Shown here: positions 34,136 through 46,100 of the stretch, one piece after another
Position numbering within the stretch: position 1 is the first letter of the stretch
Layout of the letters: each line of letters opens with the position of its first letter
NCBI GenBank assembly: GCA_900175165.2
Contig: FWWN02000239.1
Coordinates: 124,001 to 188,000, forward strand
Direction: 5' to 3'
Length of the DNA: 64,000 nt
Origin: Rhizomucor pusillus
Taxonomy: Eukaryota; Mucoromycota; Mucoromycetes; Mucorales; Lichtheimiaceae
Made by a program: the position numbers and the translations under genes
Notes under the pieces: model-generated
Database searches by the model: none
Told to the model about the DNA's origin: nothing
Seen by the model: the letters and a program-made list of their open reading frames with translations, nothing else

Positions 34136-36012
34136 CTAGGGCTCAATCGAATGCGATCTAAATTATGAGGATACTAGTTGTATTACCTTGAAGATGAAAA
34201 CGCAATCTCGGCAGTCAATGGGAATGACAAGCAATACATGTCCTTTTTCGGCGCTACATTTCGTACATAATGCAAGGTGCTCGTGCTACGGTCGATGTTT
34301 CCTCCAAGCGCTCGGCAGGCTCTCTGTTTGATTATAAGAATTCATTTAGTAAATACTAATGAATTCCATTTGGACAAGCGTTTGTGAACTAACCTCGTAA
34401 ATATCAGTGGCCGGTTCAGGACTCTTTGTAAAGCAATGACAATGAATCATGGGTAGCTTTGCAGACGGCGTGGCATCGTAACGATTTTTGTGATCACGAT
34501 ATACACCTCGGAAAGCATCTACACAGGCATGCATTAGCTAAACTGTATGTACCACGTTAAAAAGGAATGTATATGTTACCTAGAAATTCTAACGCGGTGT
34601 CTGGAAGGTTCATGACGAAATGTTGGAAAGTCTTCCACTCGTCTGTGCTGCTCGCAGTTGCCTGAAGATCTTGCACAGCTTTCCGAATAAACTCTCGTCC
34701 GTCAAGGTTGTAAGTTTGGATACCTTTTGTAATCTTTAAAGTTGATCGTTAATGTGTATACTCAAAGTTTGACTTTAGGATTTGATGCTTTACCTTGTTG
34801 AGTTTAATGTTTTCATTCATCCAATGGTATGATTCAGGATTAAGATCATTTGCATATACGATGCATCCCTTTTTGGTAGCTGGTAGAGCAAACGGCCCAA
34901 CACCTGCAAATACATCGCATACGTATTCCCCGGGTTTGAACGCATTTACGAGACGTCCATGCTCCGTCTGCAACCGGGAGTTCCAATACACTTTAGAGAA
35001 ATCGAACTTGAAGCGACAACCACCTTCTTTCTGTAAAAAAGAACTCTTAATTTCTCCTCATTTGCATAGACACATAAGGAAAATCGGAATGTGTACGCAC
35101 CAGTTGAGCAACCATGTTGGTATCTCCTGCCAAGACTTCCATTTTAAAGAAACGGAAAGTGGTATCGATATTGTTGACCTTATTTACGACGCTCGTGATA
35201 TTCTTGTTTTTCTACAGCCCTTTTTCAGTTTCTGCGTTGAAAAATACTCGCAACAACTTGTTAACCATGGACTTACATCCAAAATTACTTCCCCAATGAG
35301 ATGCTTCCAGGGCAGGAGTTCATCTCGCAGATTCATATGTGCTAGACACCTCCACAGATCAGAATTCACGTTTTGCAACGTTCGTACTTGAGCCATATAG
35401 TCCTACCAATATGTCCAACCTGTGTAAACGACGAAGGGACTTCAGTATCTTCAGGCATGACAGAATGGAGAATTTGATCTAATATAAAAAGGCGAATGTT
35501 GGAACGATTTAGGATCGACGACAAAAGCTATATGTCTTCGCACCTGTGGTCCAATAATCATAGCCGAGTTCCAATGTATGTTTCATGTATCCCAAGCCCT
35601 CGTTTTTCAGGTATTGTTTTTTATCATCTGCCAATGATTCTATGTCCTCTGTTGATGTACGAATGGGAAATGTGAATATTTTCAAGCATTTGCAATAAAT
35701 AAATTTGCATTGATTCCATTTACCTTCATTTTTCAGGTCAAGTCGAAAGAGAATGAGTTTTGTCTCGTTGCTTGACGGATCTGGAACGATGTTTCGCAGG
35801 CGAGGCTGGTTCAAAAGGTCGCTGTAGATAGATATCAGCGCCGAGTTGATCTACTGGAGCGATCTTGTCCGATCTTACTTTGATAATATCTTCATTGCCG
35901 CACCGACCTTCTTTGCAGGCAGACGTACACCCAGCGTCTCAAAGCTTTTCTTGAAAGCTTCGCGATTCAGGGTCGTCATGCCGCGATGGACGGGTGGTGC
36001 GAGGACGCTCAT
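34136..36012 (-). CDS. TRM5: tRNA (guanine37-N1)-methyltransferase
   Basis: Eleven exons on the reverse strand (starts 36012, 35821, 35648, 35478, 35341, 35211, 35030, 34733, 34518, 34323, 34157) encode 419 residues. Motifs: GHIAHMNLRDELLPWK, SVVNKVNNID, FRFFKMEVLAGD, FDFSKVYWNSRL, SAM-binding DVFAGVGPFALPA, ANDLNPESYHWM, and HCHCFTK and HYVRNVAP near the end. Trm5 makes m1G37 in tRNAs and prevents frameshifting; eukaryotic forms serve cytosol and mitochondria. With standard splicing the last exon ends at TAG 34138-34136. A natural-looking Lys/Ser tail (NYARSEKRKSD to stop at 34054) lies in a different frame, so the C-terminus is uncertain by about 28 residues. Confidence 0.93.
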
Positions 36013-36099
36013 GTCTGAAGTGTCAAAACTGGAAGGAACGCGGTGATCCAAAACTCTAAGTGACAGCCAGGCGACGCATGCGTATTTTTTTTACCTGGT

Positions 36100-36480
36100 T
36101 TATTTTTCCAACAGACAGATGCACTGAGGATGAGACATGCACATCGCTGTTTCTGTAAAACAACTCTTCATCACAGCACGATGCGTGTCTTGAAAGGTAA
36201 TTATACTCTCTCGACAAATTGACCAGAGGTCGATGAAGACATATGAAGCGTGGGCAGTGATGAAAAACTTCGGCCAACGTTCCGTTTCAATCTTTGATAC
36301 TTCATGGCCCTGCGTAGATTGCCATTTGGGCAATCTTGGACGATACAATCTTCTCGCTGAGCCCTCCTTCATTGTCAAATATCGACCTTTCGGGATCCGT
36401 TTCCTTTGACCTTTTCTAACTGATAGTATGGCCTTTATTTGCATAGGTGTGTCCATAGGATATAGTCTAGGCTTATCCAT
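36100..36480 (-). CDS. Possible small protein, unrecognised
   Basis: A 126-codon reverse ORF starting MDKPRLYPMDTPMQIKAIL, basic in its first half, in the gap between the divergent TRM5 and PPIL3 genes. No family, signal peptide or splice context recognised; it may be chance. The rest of 36013-36625 shows only promoter-like DNA. Confidence 0.2.
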   Translation of the reverse strand: MDKPRLYPMDTPMQIKAILSVRKGQRKRIPKGRYLTMKEGSARRLYRPRLPKWQSTQGHEVSKIETERWPKFFITAHASYVFIDLWSICRESIITFQDTHRAVMKSCFTETAMCMSHPQCICLLEK

Positions 36481-36625
36481 TTTAGTTTTGTTTACGTTTA
36501 AGCTTTAAAGTATAAAAAAGTAAAAGAAGCAAAGTAAAAGGAAGGAACAATAAAGCTTACTATTTCATGAGTCGCACGCGATGGTCTCATATCCCGCTCA
36601 TTCTTGTTTCTTTTTCACCTGCAAA

Positions 36626-37424
36626 ATGGTACAAAGCTCGCGTAATTTCTTTTACAAACTCTTACTTACAAAGCAATCTCTTTCAAAGTCTGTAACGCTG
36701 CATACCGATCTAGGCGATCTAAAGATTGAAGTGTTTTGCGAGGCAGTGCCGCATACAGCCGAAGTATGATCAGAACGATTGCACACGAGATCAATGTATA
36801 CTTACGCGAAACGATTCTCACAGAACTTTCTTGCACTATGCGCCAGCGGCTACTATGACAACAATCTATTCCACCGCAACATTGCAGGCTTCATGGTGCA
36901 GGTGAGAAAAGCAGAATGGTGGGGGAAGTTCTGGTATGGTAGGGTCTGACTCTGGAGACTCTCATAGACGGGCGATCCTACCGGCACAGGCAAAGGAGGC
37001 AACTCTATTTGGGGACGCAAGTTCAACGACGAAATTCGATCGACTTTGAAGGTATGGTCAATGGAACAGAGGAGAAGATGAGATGTTTAGAAAGTTCCAA
37101 ACTTAGCATAACGCGCGAGGGATCGTATCCATGGCAAACTCGGGACCCAACACAAACGGATCACAATTTTTCATCACATACGCCAAACACCCCCATCTTG
37201 ATACAAAATATACTGTTTTCGGAAAGTATGTGTGAAAGATATACAAGGGAAAGGCACATAGTTGTTATTAACCTCGCCGTTTGGTCAGGGTCATCGACGG
37301 TGCGGATACGACACTTGATGCGATAGAGAAAGTGCCGGTGGACGAGAAGCACCGTCCGATTCAAGATGTCCGTATACGCAAAGTTACCATCCACGCCAAC
37401 CCCATTGCAGAAAAGGCATTGTAA
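36626..37424 (+). CDS. PPIL3: Peptidyl-prolyl isomerase PPIL3 (cyclophilin J)
   Basis: Six coding exons (36626-36628, 36689-36763, 36824-36901, 36968-37051, 37107-37225, 37289-37424) encode 164 residues. After the isolated ATG, the protein reads [54 protein letters not shown] and [11 protein letters not shown], almost identical in layout to human PPIL3, a spliceosome-associated single-domain cyclophilin. Active-site residues FHR, MVQ and NGSQFF are intact. The first intron (36629-36688) starts directly after the initiation codon; without it the protein would have no start. Convergent with a 93-aa gene 26 nt away. Confidence 0.94.
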
Positions 37425-37450
37425 ATATATATACATAATTTTGCTCAAGA

Positions 37451-37799
37451 TCATCGACGTACAATATTACGGAACAAGTTATTCTGATTACTAGCAGTGT
37501 TTGGAGATAAGTTCTGAGAGGAGGATGCAGAAGAGACGATGTGGCTCTGGGAGTAGGCGTATTCCGCAACGCGTTTGTAGCGAAAATCGCTGGTGCATGA
37601 GCGTTGCTAGCGAGATCGTGAGGAAAGAGAGAGAAAAAAGGGATGCGCGTCAATGTTAAACTTGCATGCTTACCGTTGACAGATGATAGCTCAAATTTTG
37701 TTCTGTAAGAGGGGATGGATAGAGTCGACGTTGCTGATAGTAGCTTCTCGTCCAAGAGGTTGACGAATTACCACTTTGCTGTATTCCATGGGTGGCCAT
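37451..37799 (-). CDS. Unrecognised 93-aa Ser/Gln/Arg-rich protein
   Basis: Two reverse exons (37799-37674, 37606-37451), with a consensus GTAAGC donor and GCTAG acceptor in phase 0, give 93 residues starting MATHGIQQSGNSSTSW, with YYQQRRLYPSP and DFRYKRVAEYAYSQSH. No family or membrane segment seen. The clean intron and balanced composition argue for a real gene; the long ORF in another frame (37755-37384) overlapping it is then a shadow. It is convergent with PPIL3. Confidence 0.5.
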
Positions 37800-39422
37800 T
37801 CTGTATTTTTCATTGACGAAATCAAGGAAGACATGTCGATTCTTTAAATGACGAGCTTGGTTTTACCTGGGCACGTGTATCATCAAAATAGGCAAATAAT
37901 GCTCACATTTGGCAAAAATCGCTCTGAGGCAAATACAGACCCACCAATTTTTTATCATCTACTATTTGATCCATTTTTCCGCGACGATGCGATGTAATGT
38001 ATAAATGAAAAACAAAACTGTTACTAACTATACACTGTGCCGGATTCAAGCACCAGGATGTACAAGGCATCCGGTTTTCTTGGTTTCTTGTGGAACAGTT
38101 CAAATGATCGACATCGAAGATCCAGATAAAGGTACGCGGGAGAATCCATTATCGTCAGCAAAGAGAAACAGCTAGTTCTTTGTCCGTATTGACGATGTAC
38201 ACTTTTTCCAAAAATTAATATCGCTGCAATTTGTCGTTTTGGTGTATAAATGTATTATAAAATTTCACAAAATGCGACATTACTTTTGGGAAACATGTAG
38301 TGGCGTCATCCTTAGGCACTTTTGTCCTCGAGGAGAAGTCGCTACATAAAACAAACTCATAGCATCCTCAGCCCACAATCTCTTTTACCTATGAAGCCGC
38401 GTACATTGTACTGAGGAATAGGCAGACGGCAGCCGTCAGAAACAAGGAATGCTCGTCTTCCCTTCTGGCGATCTTGGTCGCCAAGTCATACGCAAATCAG
38501 TATCTTCATGCCCAAAAAGGTCGGTGTTCAAGGACGAGCAAGGATATGAAGACGCATGTATGTAAGCTAGAGAATACCTACGAGATGTCTTCCTTGTTGC
38601 AATGGAAATTTAAGAAGGATTACATACGTGGGAGATTGTATGCAAAGTTCAATCACGCTGACAGCCGTCTCATCCTCGGATTCCGGGACAGATATTTTCC
38701 CTCTTTTGCTGCCGTTCCAAATGTCACAGGATTTGACGAATGTCCTACATACAGCAGGAACCCATTGAATTGAAATCTCAGCCAAGAATTTTTATTCATA
38801 TCATAGTCCTGCAATTCCCCTCGTTGATGTACAAGCATATTTGGTCTTACACACTCTTGCGTGGATATCAGTGCGTCCTGGTGAACCATTGTAGGTGAAC
38901 TCGGTGTAATTTACTGCAAGCTATTCTACGTCAGCGCTTCCAAGCCATGAAACTCCAAAAGTTATTGTTGTTGTTGTTTTGGATCGCGCATGTTCCGTTG
39001 AGCTCGGAAATAACCAGACAACGTTGGGAATGGGCATATTCTTCTGTACGCCTTTTGCGGAAATCATCCGTGCAACTCTGCTGTTGCTACGTATGTAACC
39101 ATTTATGCTGTGAGGCATTGTTATCATCCTAGCGTCCTTTGTCGTCCAACGTTACCATTAACATGTGCTGGTACAAGTTTTCCTCTGTGAGAGGACATCG
39201 GTGCAGTAAGCACTTGGTGTGATGAGCTCACATCCAATAGTTAGGCGCTGCTGATAGCCGCTGCTCGTTGTAAAGGATTTTATCCCAAATATTTATTCCG
39301 AGTGTGTTGCTTTTGATACGGCAGATGTTTATTTAGAGTGACGGTTCTCCAAATGGGACACACATCTGGCTTAACGCTATTTATATGAAAGGTTTTTTTG
39401 CAGTTGCTTTTACGGCGCGTTT
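37800..39422. other. Gene-poor stretch with weak coding-like fragments
   Basis: 1.6 kb. A forward fragment at about 37899 (MLTFGKNRSEANTDPPIFYH) can be spliced over GTAATG to a second short exon ending near 38127, and a reverse ORF at 38889-38653 looks coding-like. None shows a family motif or a complete structure. They could be decayed genes or chance ORFs. Confidence 0.3.
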
Positions 39423-40974
39423 TCACAGAAACATATCGTGGCTACCCTGGAAAGGTTGGAAAAGTAAATGTCAATAGATACAATAGAAAGAAGAAGAAAC
39501 AATTAGTCATGTCTTGTACTCACAGGCGGGGGCAGCTCGTCATTATCAGGCTCACCGCTAAAGAAACCCGATCTTCCAGGGCCAAAACCACCTCGACCTG
39601 GGCGTGGACCCATTCCACGGCCAGGCACATTTCCGAAGGGCCCGATGGGATCAAAGCGTGCTCCAGGGGGAACAGCGCCTCTGTTGTACATGTTAGCATT
39701 GTTGTGGAACATACAGGGAGCATTGTTGAGGTTTACCTTGGTAAAGGCTGTGGACCTCCAAAGACATCTGATGATGGGTCGCGGCGTTGTTGTTGATCTC
39801 TAAACATAGGATGATCCGGACCAACAAACATACCACCGCCATCTCTGGAGACACACAGAGTTCCGCGTTAAGGCTTATTATCGAAATTTTAGTGATATTA
39901 AACTTACCCTGGCATCCGCAAGTTTCCTCCAAGAGGTTCTAGATCGCTGCGGCCGACGTTGTATGGTCTAAAGATGTACGCTGATGTTACAACGCTGATG
40001 AATTTCTCAATGTCATGCATTCATCTTACCCAAGCGCAGGGTCATCTGCAGATATAGGGTCATCGAATATGGGAGGACGCTGAGGAAGAGGTCCAGGCCC
40101 GCTGCCTGGTTCAGGTCGAGGGGGGGAGTTACTCGAAGGTTGTTGGTTGTTTCCACCTGATGGGACACTTGCCGTAGATGATCTGTATGAACAAATTAGT
40201 GTTGGCAATACATTCCTGGAACTAACAGAATTGACCGAATTTACGTCGTTGTTTCTTCATAACCTGGTTTTTGCAATCCAGGCATTAATCGCTGAATAAC
40301 GTTGATTTTGTAAAGCACTGCTAAATCATTGAGCCGACTTGACGATATAAATCCATGCACAAGAGATTCAGTAGACTTGGATGGGTCATATGGGAAAAAC
40401 GAAGATGATGTGTAGTCTTGGATGGCAATGTCCAGTGTTGCCGTCTTGTCGTCCTGTTGAACCCCGTTTCAGATGCCCATTGGACAAATTCATGCAGCTG
40501 TTCCCCAGACTTACCCCGATTGCGAGCCCATGGACTATCCATCGCTCTCCAAGCTTGAGAGATTTTATTACAAATGTCAAACTTGACTGCGGGTGACTGT
40601 ATCGAAAGGCATAACTGTGGGGTCCATGTGCGTTCCATTCATCCGGAAGCTTTCGGACCGATCCATCACCCTCTAGATGACAAACCCAATTTGAGTATAC
40701 ACATTTTCATGCCAATGCCAAACCTTGTTCTGGTCCGAACAGAAGCTTCCTTGCATTCTTTTTGGAAACCCCATCCCCCACGCAATGCATTATATGAAAC
40801 TCTACCTTGTCTTGCGTCGTCCCCGAGACCTGCAAAGCGGAATCCCACCGCGAGCATCATTGCGTGTGTCGCTGCAGCCAGTGCGTCGTAAGGTGTTTGC
40901 AATGCATTTGGAACCGACTGCGTAATCGTGTGCAGCAACGCCGAAGGATCGAGTACGTTAGTTGCTCCTCCCAT
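39423..40974 (-). CDS. Proteasome regulator PI31 (PSMF1-like)
   Basis: A multi-exon reverse gene; first exons 40974-40806, 40672-40515 and 40453-40245, last exon ending at 39423. The N-terminal FP domain (YDALAAATHAMMLAVGFRF; LPDEWNAHGPHSYAFRY; SLTFVIKSLKLG) is followed by YTSSSFF and a Pro/Gly/Arg-rich C-terminal half (RPEPGSGPGPLPQRPP; VPPGARFDPIGP) ending DNDELPPPPGSHDMFL, the family's HbYX-proximal tail. PI31 binds the 20S proteasome and, in yeast (Fub1) and animals, inhibits or escorts it. The exon with RFDPIGP also carries an RG-rich insertion. Downstream exon boundaries were not all fixed. Confidence 0.88.
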
Positions 40975-42158
40975 TTTGATCAGTACAACAAAAGGGAAAA
41001 AAGGTGCATGAACACAAGTCCACGTAAGCGCGAAGTTTAGCTCAAATTTGGGACCAGGCTCTCGTGAAATTGGTAAGAATACTTTAATTGAGCATGTTTC
41101 GACATTGAAGAGAACACATAGCAAATGATACTTGTGGTCTTATCTATTCACTTTTAAGCAGCAAGGTCTTTATTGTCACCATCGCACAGGGTTGTCATCA
41201 CGCTATATTAGAGTTAACCAAGTATGGAATTTGGTCCAATAAACAAGTACTTCCATTGAGAATACTAGATCCGTATGATCTAGATTAAGGGTTTACTCAA
41301 TCAAGCTGATACTAATCCCTTAAACTGCTGCGGGCCACACCATTGGCGTTGTAAGAAAAAACGTTCGCAATGCGCGGTGGTTACTGTAAAATGTACATTC
41401 TTGCACGGGTTAACATTAGTAAGCTTCTCCTTACGCCCGTTCTTCTCTCACTTTTTATCTGTTGTACATTTTCCTCCTTTCCTTTTGTAAGATGGTCTAC
41501 TATTGAGGTGCAGCGGGATGGTAGCGCCACAATGCAGGAAGATAGTGTGTAAAAGCTGGCACGCGGTTTATACGTTCAAATTTAGACATCAAACCATTTA
41601 GATCTAAGGATAATGAGTAATAATGAGTACTCCTGCTCTCGGACCAAAGTAAACTGTAAATACTCAAGAAAGAAAAAAGAAAGCATCCTTTTCCAGGGTC
41701 GAAAAGTCATCCGTTCACATGCGCCTAAATTTCTAGACAGTTTATTGTGCAAATGAACTGCTTTGCGCGATACTCGCGTATGCGCTGCGGCGCGACGTCA
41801 CCTTGAGTTTTCTGACGCGTGTATTGGTTTCATTCTGAACATATGAGCTCTCTGTGTTGCAAAAATGACCGTAGCAGGCAGTGGCAAAACGGTTGCTATT
41901 TAACAAGTTAGATCCCCAAGCACGCTGCAGTACGGAGCATCCAGACAAAAGCCCTTGCTGCCTGCCTGTCCCTTTCTACTCCTTTTGAACGATTACGGAA
42001 CAAGCCCTTTTTCCTTTTTGTCTCGACTCTTTTTTTGGTGCATTTCTTGAGTTTCCAAGCATTTAAGTTGCTTTGTTCTACCTCTCTTTTTTGTTCCTGC
42101 GCACCTTTCTTTTCCTTTTTCTTTCTCTCTCTCTTCTCCTTTATTTCTTCGGTGGTGA
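40975..42158. other. Divergent intergenic region
   Basis: 1.2 kb between PI31 and the disordered-protein gene. The last about 170 nt before 42159 are strongly pyrimidine-rich (CTTTTT, CTCTCT runs), typical of a long 5' leader. No supported gene. Confidence 0.4.
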
Positions 42159-43069
42159 ATGGTCACGATTGTTCTTCCTGCAAAACCAGGCAAACGATAT
42201 CGTCCTCCAAGCATCGACGACGACGGCTCTGATGAGAAGCGCGGTGAAGGATCGACTAGCAAATTCACCAAGCTGAAAACGGGATTCGCCTTGTTTAGCA
42301 AATTTGCAAATTCCTTTTCATTCAATAACAATACAGAGAATCCGTGGCCAAACCCAACACAGCAGGAGCAGCAGGGCCACAAAAGACGGTCGTCTATCGG
42401 CACATTCTTCCAGTCTCTGTGCAATACTCGCGGTGAAAGCAACGACGATGCACTGTCCAAGCGACGGGGTAGCACCAACTCATTTGCCAACGATGCCATC
42501 TTTGAGCGATACCGCTATCGGAAACAGTCGCTATCACAAAGCAAGCTAGATCTCGGCCACAAAAAGCAGGCTCCTGAAGACGAACAGGAAAGTGATTGCG
42601 TTGAACGCAATGCATTAACAACCCCTGGTTGCAGCGCTCCGCTTCCACGTGTAATTTGCTGGCAAGACCCTCTTCCAGGTATCCTCGTGAATAAGAGTAA
42701 CAACAATAGCAAGAACAATACTCCAGGTCATCGGCACACCAGTTCAGCGGTATCCGTGCCTACAAATGTTGGCCACAAACGCAACAAGACGATTGTGCAC
42801 GTTCGGCATTACTCGCACGTCTCGTACATTTCCTCCTCCAACATCACAGTCAACTCTGAGGATTTGACAGCTAAAGAATTTGCAGATATTGCTGGTATTA
42901 AGATTCTGCCTGAAGACGAATCATCGTCACCAAAGTGCTCTTCCTGCGACGAAGCCATGCTGTTTGCAGAGAGCCGGCGAGAGTCTACCTGTAGCCACGC
43001 AGATGCGTCCAGCAGCGGCCTATCCGTTAACTGTGGTCACAACAACAACAACAGCAACAGCAACAACAA

Positions 43070-43108
<39 letters not shown>

Positions 43109-43295
43109 CACACCCCAAATCTGGGACACTGCATTCTGGCGCGACCCTGTCGACTCTGGCATCAAACAACATCCTCCATCCACCTCCGACACATCAATCC
43201 TGCAGACTCTGAGACGAGAATCAAACGAACAGATCAATCAGCAGCCCACTGTTATCAAAAGGGGCCGCTTCGAGATACGTCTCGGCTCGCCATGA
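42159..43295 (+). CDS. Disordered low-complexity protein with C-terminal RFEI motif
   Basis: A single open frame of 378 codons from ATG 42159. The composition is Ser/Asn/Lys-rich, with poly-Asn and poly-Ser runs near residues 293-315 encoded by a CAA/CAG-type repeat. Short conserved-looking pieces: IVLPAKPGKRYRPPS at the N-terminus, KFTKLKTGFALFSKFANSF, DPLPGILVNK and VIKRGRFEIRLGSP at the extreme C-terminus. K/R-GRF-x-[VI] peptides occur in docking partners of OSR1/SPAK-type kinases, but that reading is speculative. No globular domain, signal or membrane helix. It may be a signalling scaffold; function unknown. Confidence 0.65.
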
Positions 43296-44598
43296 CATTC
43301 CCGTTCCTTCCTTTTTTTCCTTTTTCGCCCGTTAATGCCATTGTCAATACTTACATCTTTTACCACCATTTCCGTCTGTCTCTGTTCTCTTCACACCTAC
43401 AATCCCTCACGCTGCTTTTTCTTTCTATACTACTTAATGCCTTCTCTCTCACGTTTGCTTTTTTCTTTGTTTGTGTGTGCAGTCAGGTTCCTGACTACAC
43501 TCACCTTGCTCAATTATTATTTTGATTGTAAATGATTGCATGGTTCGATTTTTTCTAAATACCCACCACTGTTTAATGAAATACTCCTTCACACGCACAC
43601 TTTTATTTTCCTCTATTATTTCTTACATGTTGTTATATTTTCATTATTATGCATGTGCGCTGATAGTGGAAAAGGGGATAGAACAGAAAAGAAGAGGCGG
43701 GGTAATGTATGCAATGCACCGCTGCTTCGATGTCGCCGTGTGATAAGGTCGTCTATCAGTTGCTGCTATCTCGTGACCTGCGAGTATACTTGATCCCAGC
43801 AAATTTGCATCTCATGCATGAAGAGTGTCCCCCAAAAAGAAAAGGTTTACAAACTTGGAGTCGGGTCTGACGAGAACCAGGTCAGGGTCTACTTGTACTA
43901 CCATTTACAGGGCTGTCTCTTATCGTCCCTTTGTTTTTTGCTTGTATGGAGAGTGAAAGGGCTCTTTTTTCAAATCCGGGTTTTGCTGCTGCTGCATTCT
44001 TGTACTTGCTAATTATTCTATTTACAACGCCTCGTTGCTTTTAAATCCACTCGTCGGAAATAGCTGTCAAAACATTAATTAATTACTGTTCCCAGTTTGT
44101 TACGCATTTCGATCTAGAACCAGTCATGTCCAAAAGAGGTTCAACTGCTACTACTGGATACCTCTCGCCTTCATCCTGCATTCTGGCAAAGCTTTGTCTT
44201 CCTATCAAGTGAAGAGTATTCTGTATGTATAAGATTTTAAAACATGGCTGCTCGCTGCTGTTTATGATCCAAAGTGATCACAGCTGATTTGTCTATGAGC
44301 ATGGCTATAAACAAACGCAGCTTGCAATGATATTTGGACGAAATGTACATAACGTACAAATATATAGGTTACTCGTATCATGGCGATACGAACACGCACG
44401 TTATTGCCTTTAACTTTGGCCGCTTTCATTATATTGACAGCTCATCTCATCATAGCAAATTAAATTCGTTTATTGCTTCAATCGCAGGCCTCTGGGAGAC
44501 TGATAGCGTCTGCTAGGTGAGTCAACTAAGCCGCACAGTTAGCTTCAACGTACAGAAGCATGATCCGATAGCATTGCATTTCTACTATTGAAACTTAC
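43296..44598. other. 3' UTR-like and gene-poor DNA
   Basis: T-rich downstream DNA followed by AT-rich sequence. Only shadow ORFs are seen. A stretch near 44335-44440 shares wording with 46530-46600 (see findings). Confidence 0.3.
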
Positions 44599-46100
44599 CT
44601 GGATCTATGCCAACGACCCCGGTGCTTTGAATCCGCACAGCATCCAAATTCTGTGGCAGTTTAGATAAATGGTACATTCCTCTTTGCCAAGCGCCTATAT
44701 CCATGTTTCGGGGGAGCTCTTGTAATCCATTCCTTGTCGACGGATATTGCTCTGCCACGATATTTGTTAGCTACTACATGCATCCAAATCTTTTAACAAA
44801 TCATTATTTGACTTCGGTCTTTCGAATATAAATACGTACGCCATGTAGGCATCGGTTCGTATAACTACTGGCTCGTTCGACTGTTTCCAGAGATTCTTGT
44901 TTATCTTACTTGGGTAGGTCGTCCCGTAATATTGCCTTAACGCAGTGAAGATGTCGAGCGTAGTTGTGGTCCATCGGCTTCTTTAGCTTCGTGCCTATCT
45001 TCATCCTTGTAGCGGATTTCAACGCTGTTGCTGATACAGTTGAGCGCAGTCTGATCTTTTTTCTGCACCTACAGGTTCTCGACTGCAGAAGCCTGTCAAT
45101 ATTCTAGTGCTCGGAACGATCAAATATCAAAGAGACGAATACCGGAAGCACCATAATGCCATCGACGTCGTTGGACGTGATCGACATCGATAACCATACC
45201 TTGCCAGTTTTCGAAACGTCGCGTGATCGCATAATTGTCGATGATAATATGCTTAACATTTTCCTGGATTCTACACCAGCAGACAGACATATTAGTTTAC
45301 ATGTAATTGACATTTGCTGTAATACACACACTTGAGGAAATCCTTGAGATCTTCAGGATTTTTACTGAAGTCAGCATAATTTATCGATACCATGGACACA
45401 GGTTGATTTTGATGCGTGCGGATATATCTCAGCATTTCTGTTTGAAAAAGTCACTATGCTAAACATGAACGTTGCATCTTTTCTTTACGCTGTACGTTTC
45501 CTTGGCATCTGCCAATTTGGTAAGTTCGACACTGTGAGCCATATCCTGACATGCGATGCAATCCAAGGAGTTAGACAACGGAGAAACAAACACAGCATCT
45601 GAACTGGATCGTTGCTTCAAGATGCAGACTATCTTCTGCAGACAATCGATCCTTGATTTGGTCTTATTATCGAGCCAACGGCGTGGTCTTTCAAGGCTTG
45701 GATCATCGCAGGCGAACCAAACCAGGAATCTGCAATCGCTGCGACATGATTGAAACCATGGCTCCAGTAAGCGACAGACTGTAAGACATCGTCTGGTTGG
45801 GGTACTGATAATCGAATTTCTTTGGATTTGGATCACCATTGAAGTCGAGGTTCACGATAGCAGTAGCTTCCAGAACTTATTGCAAATCTCATCCATGACG
45901 AACAATCGCCTCACTCTCGGCTGCACGCTTGATCCTTCGGCCTTCTTTACATGCTTTCTCTTTGGCTCGACTGTCATTAAACTCGGCCGGTTGTTCAAAC
46001 CGCCGGGTCCACGGCAGCACTTTCTGGCAGATTGAGACGCGCCGAGCTATCAGCTGCTTGTGGCTCAACTACTTTAGAATCCGAAACATTACGTTCGCCT
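44599..46100 (-). mobile_element. Broken transposase-like coding remnants
   Basis: Reverse-strand reading frames with protein-like composition are interrupted by stops and frame changes. One exon-like piece (44770-44599, acceptor GTAGTAG, donor GTAAGT) ends STGVVGIDPG, resembling the RuvC-I motif of TnpB/Fanzor-type nucleases. Another frame near 45790-45650 reads ADSWFGSPAMIQALKD, resembling piggyBac DDE transposases, and FVSPLSNSLDCIACQD follows in a shifted frame. Others (SMVSINYADFSKNPEDLKDFLK region, 45430-45330) are unassigned. No terminal repeats were found, so limits are nominal. Probably one or more decayed transposons; the family is uncertain. Confidence 0.35.

Noticed and set aside
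43037..43237. Reverse poly-Leu ORF
   Set aside because: Antisense translation of the CAA/CAG repeat in the forward gene.
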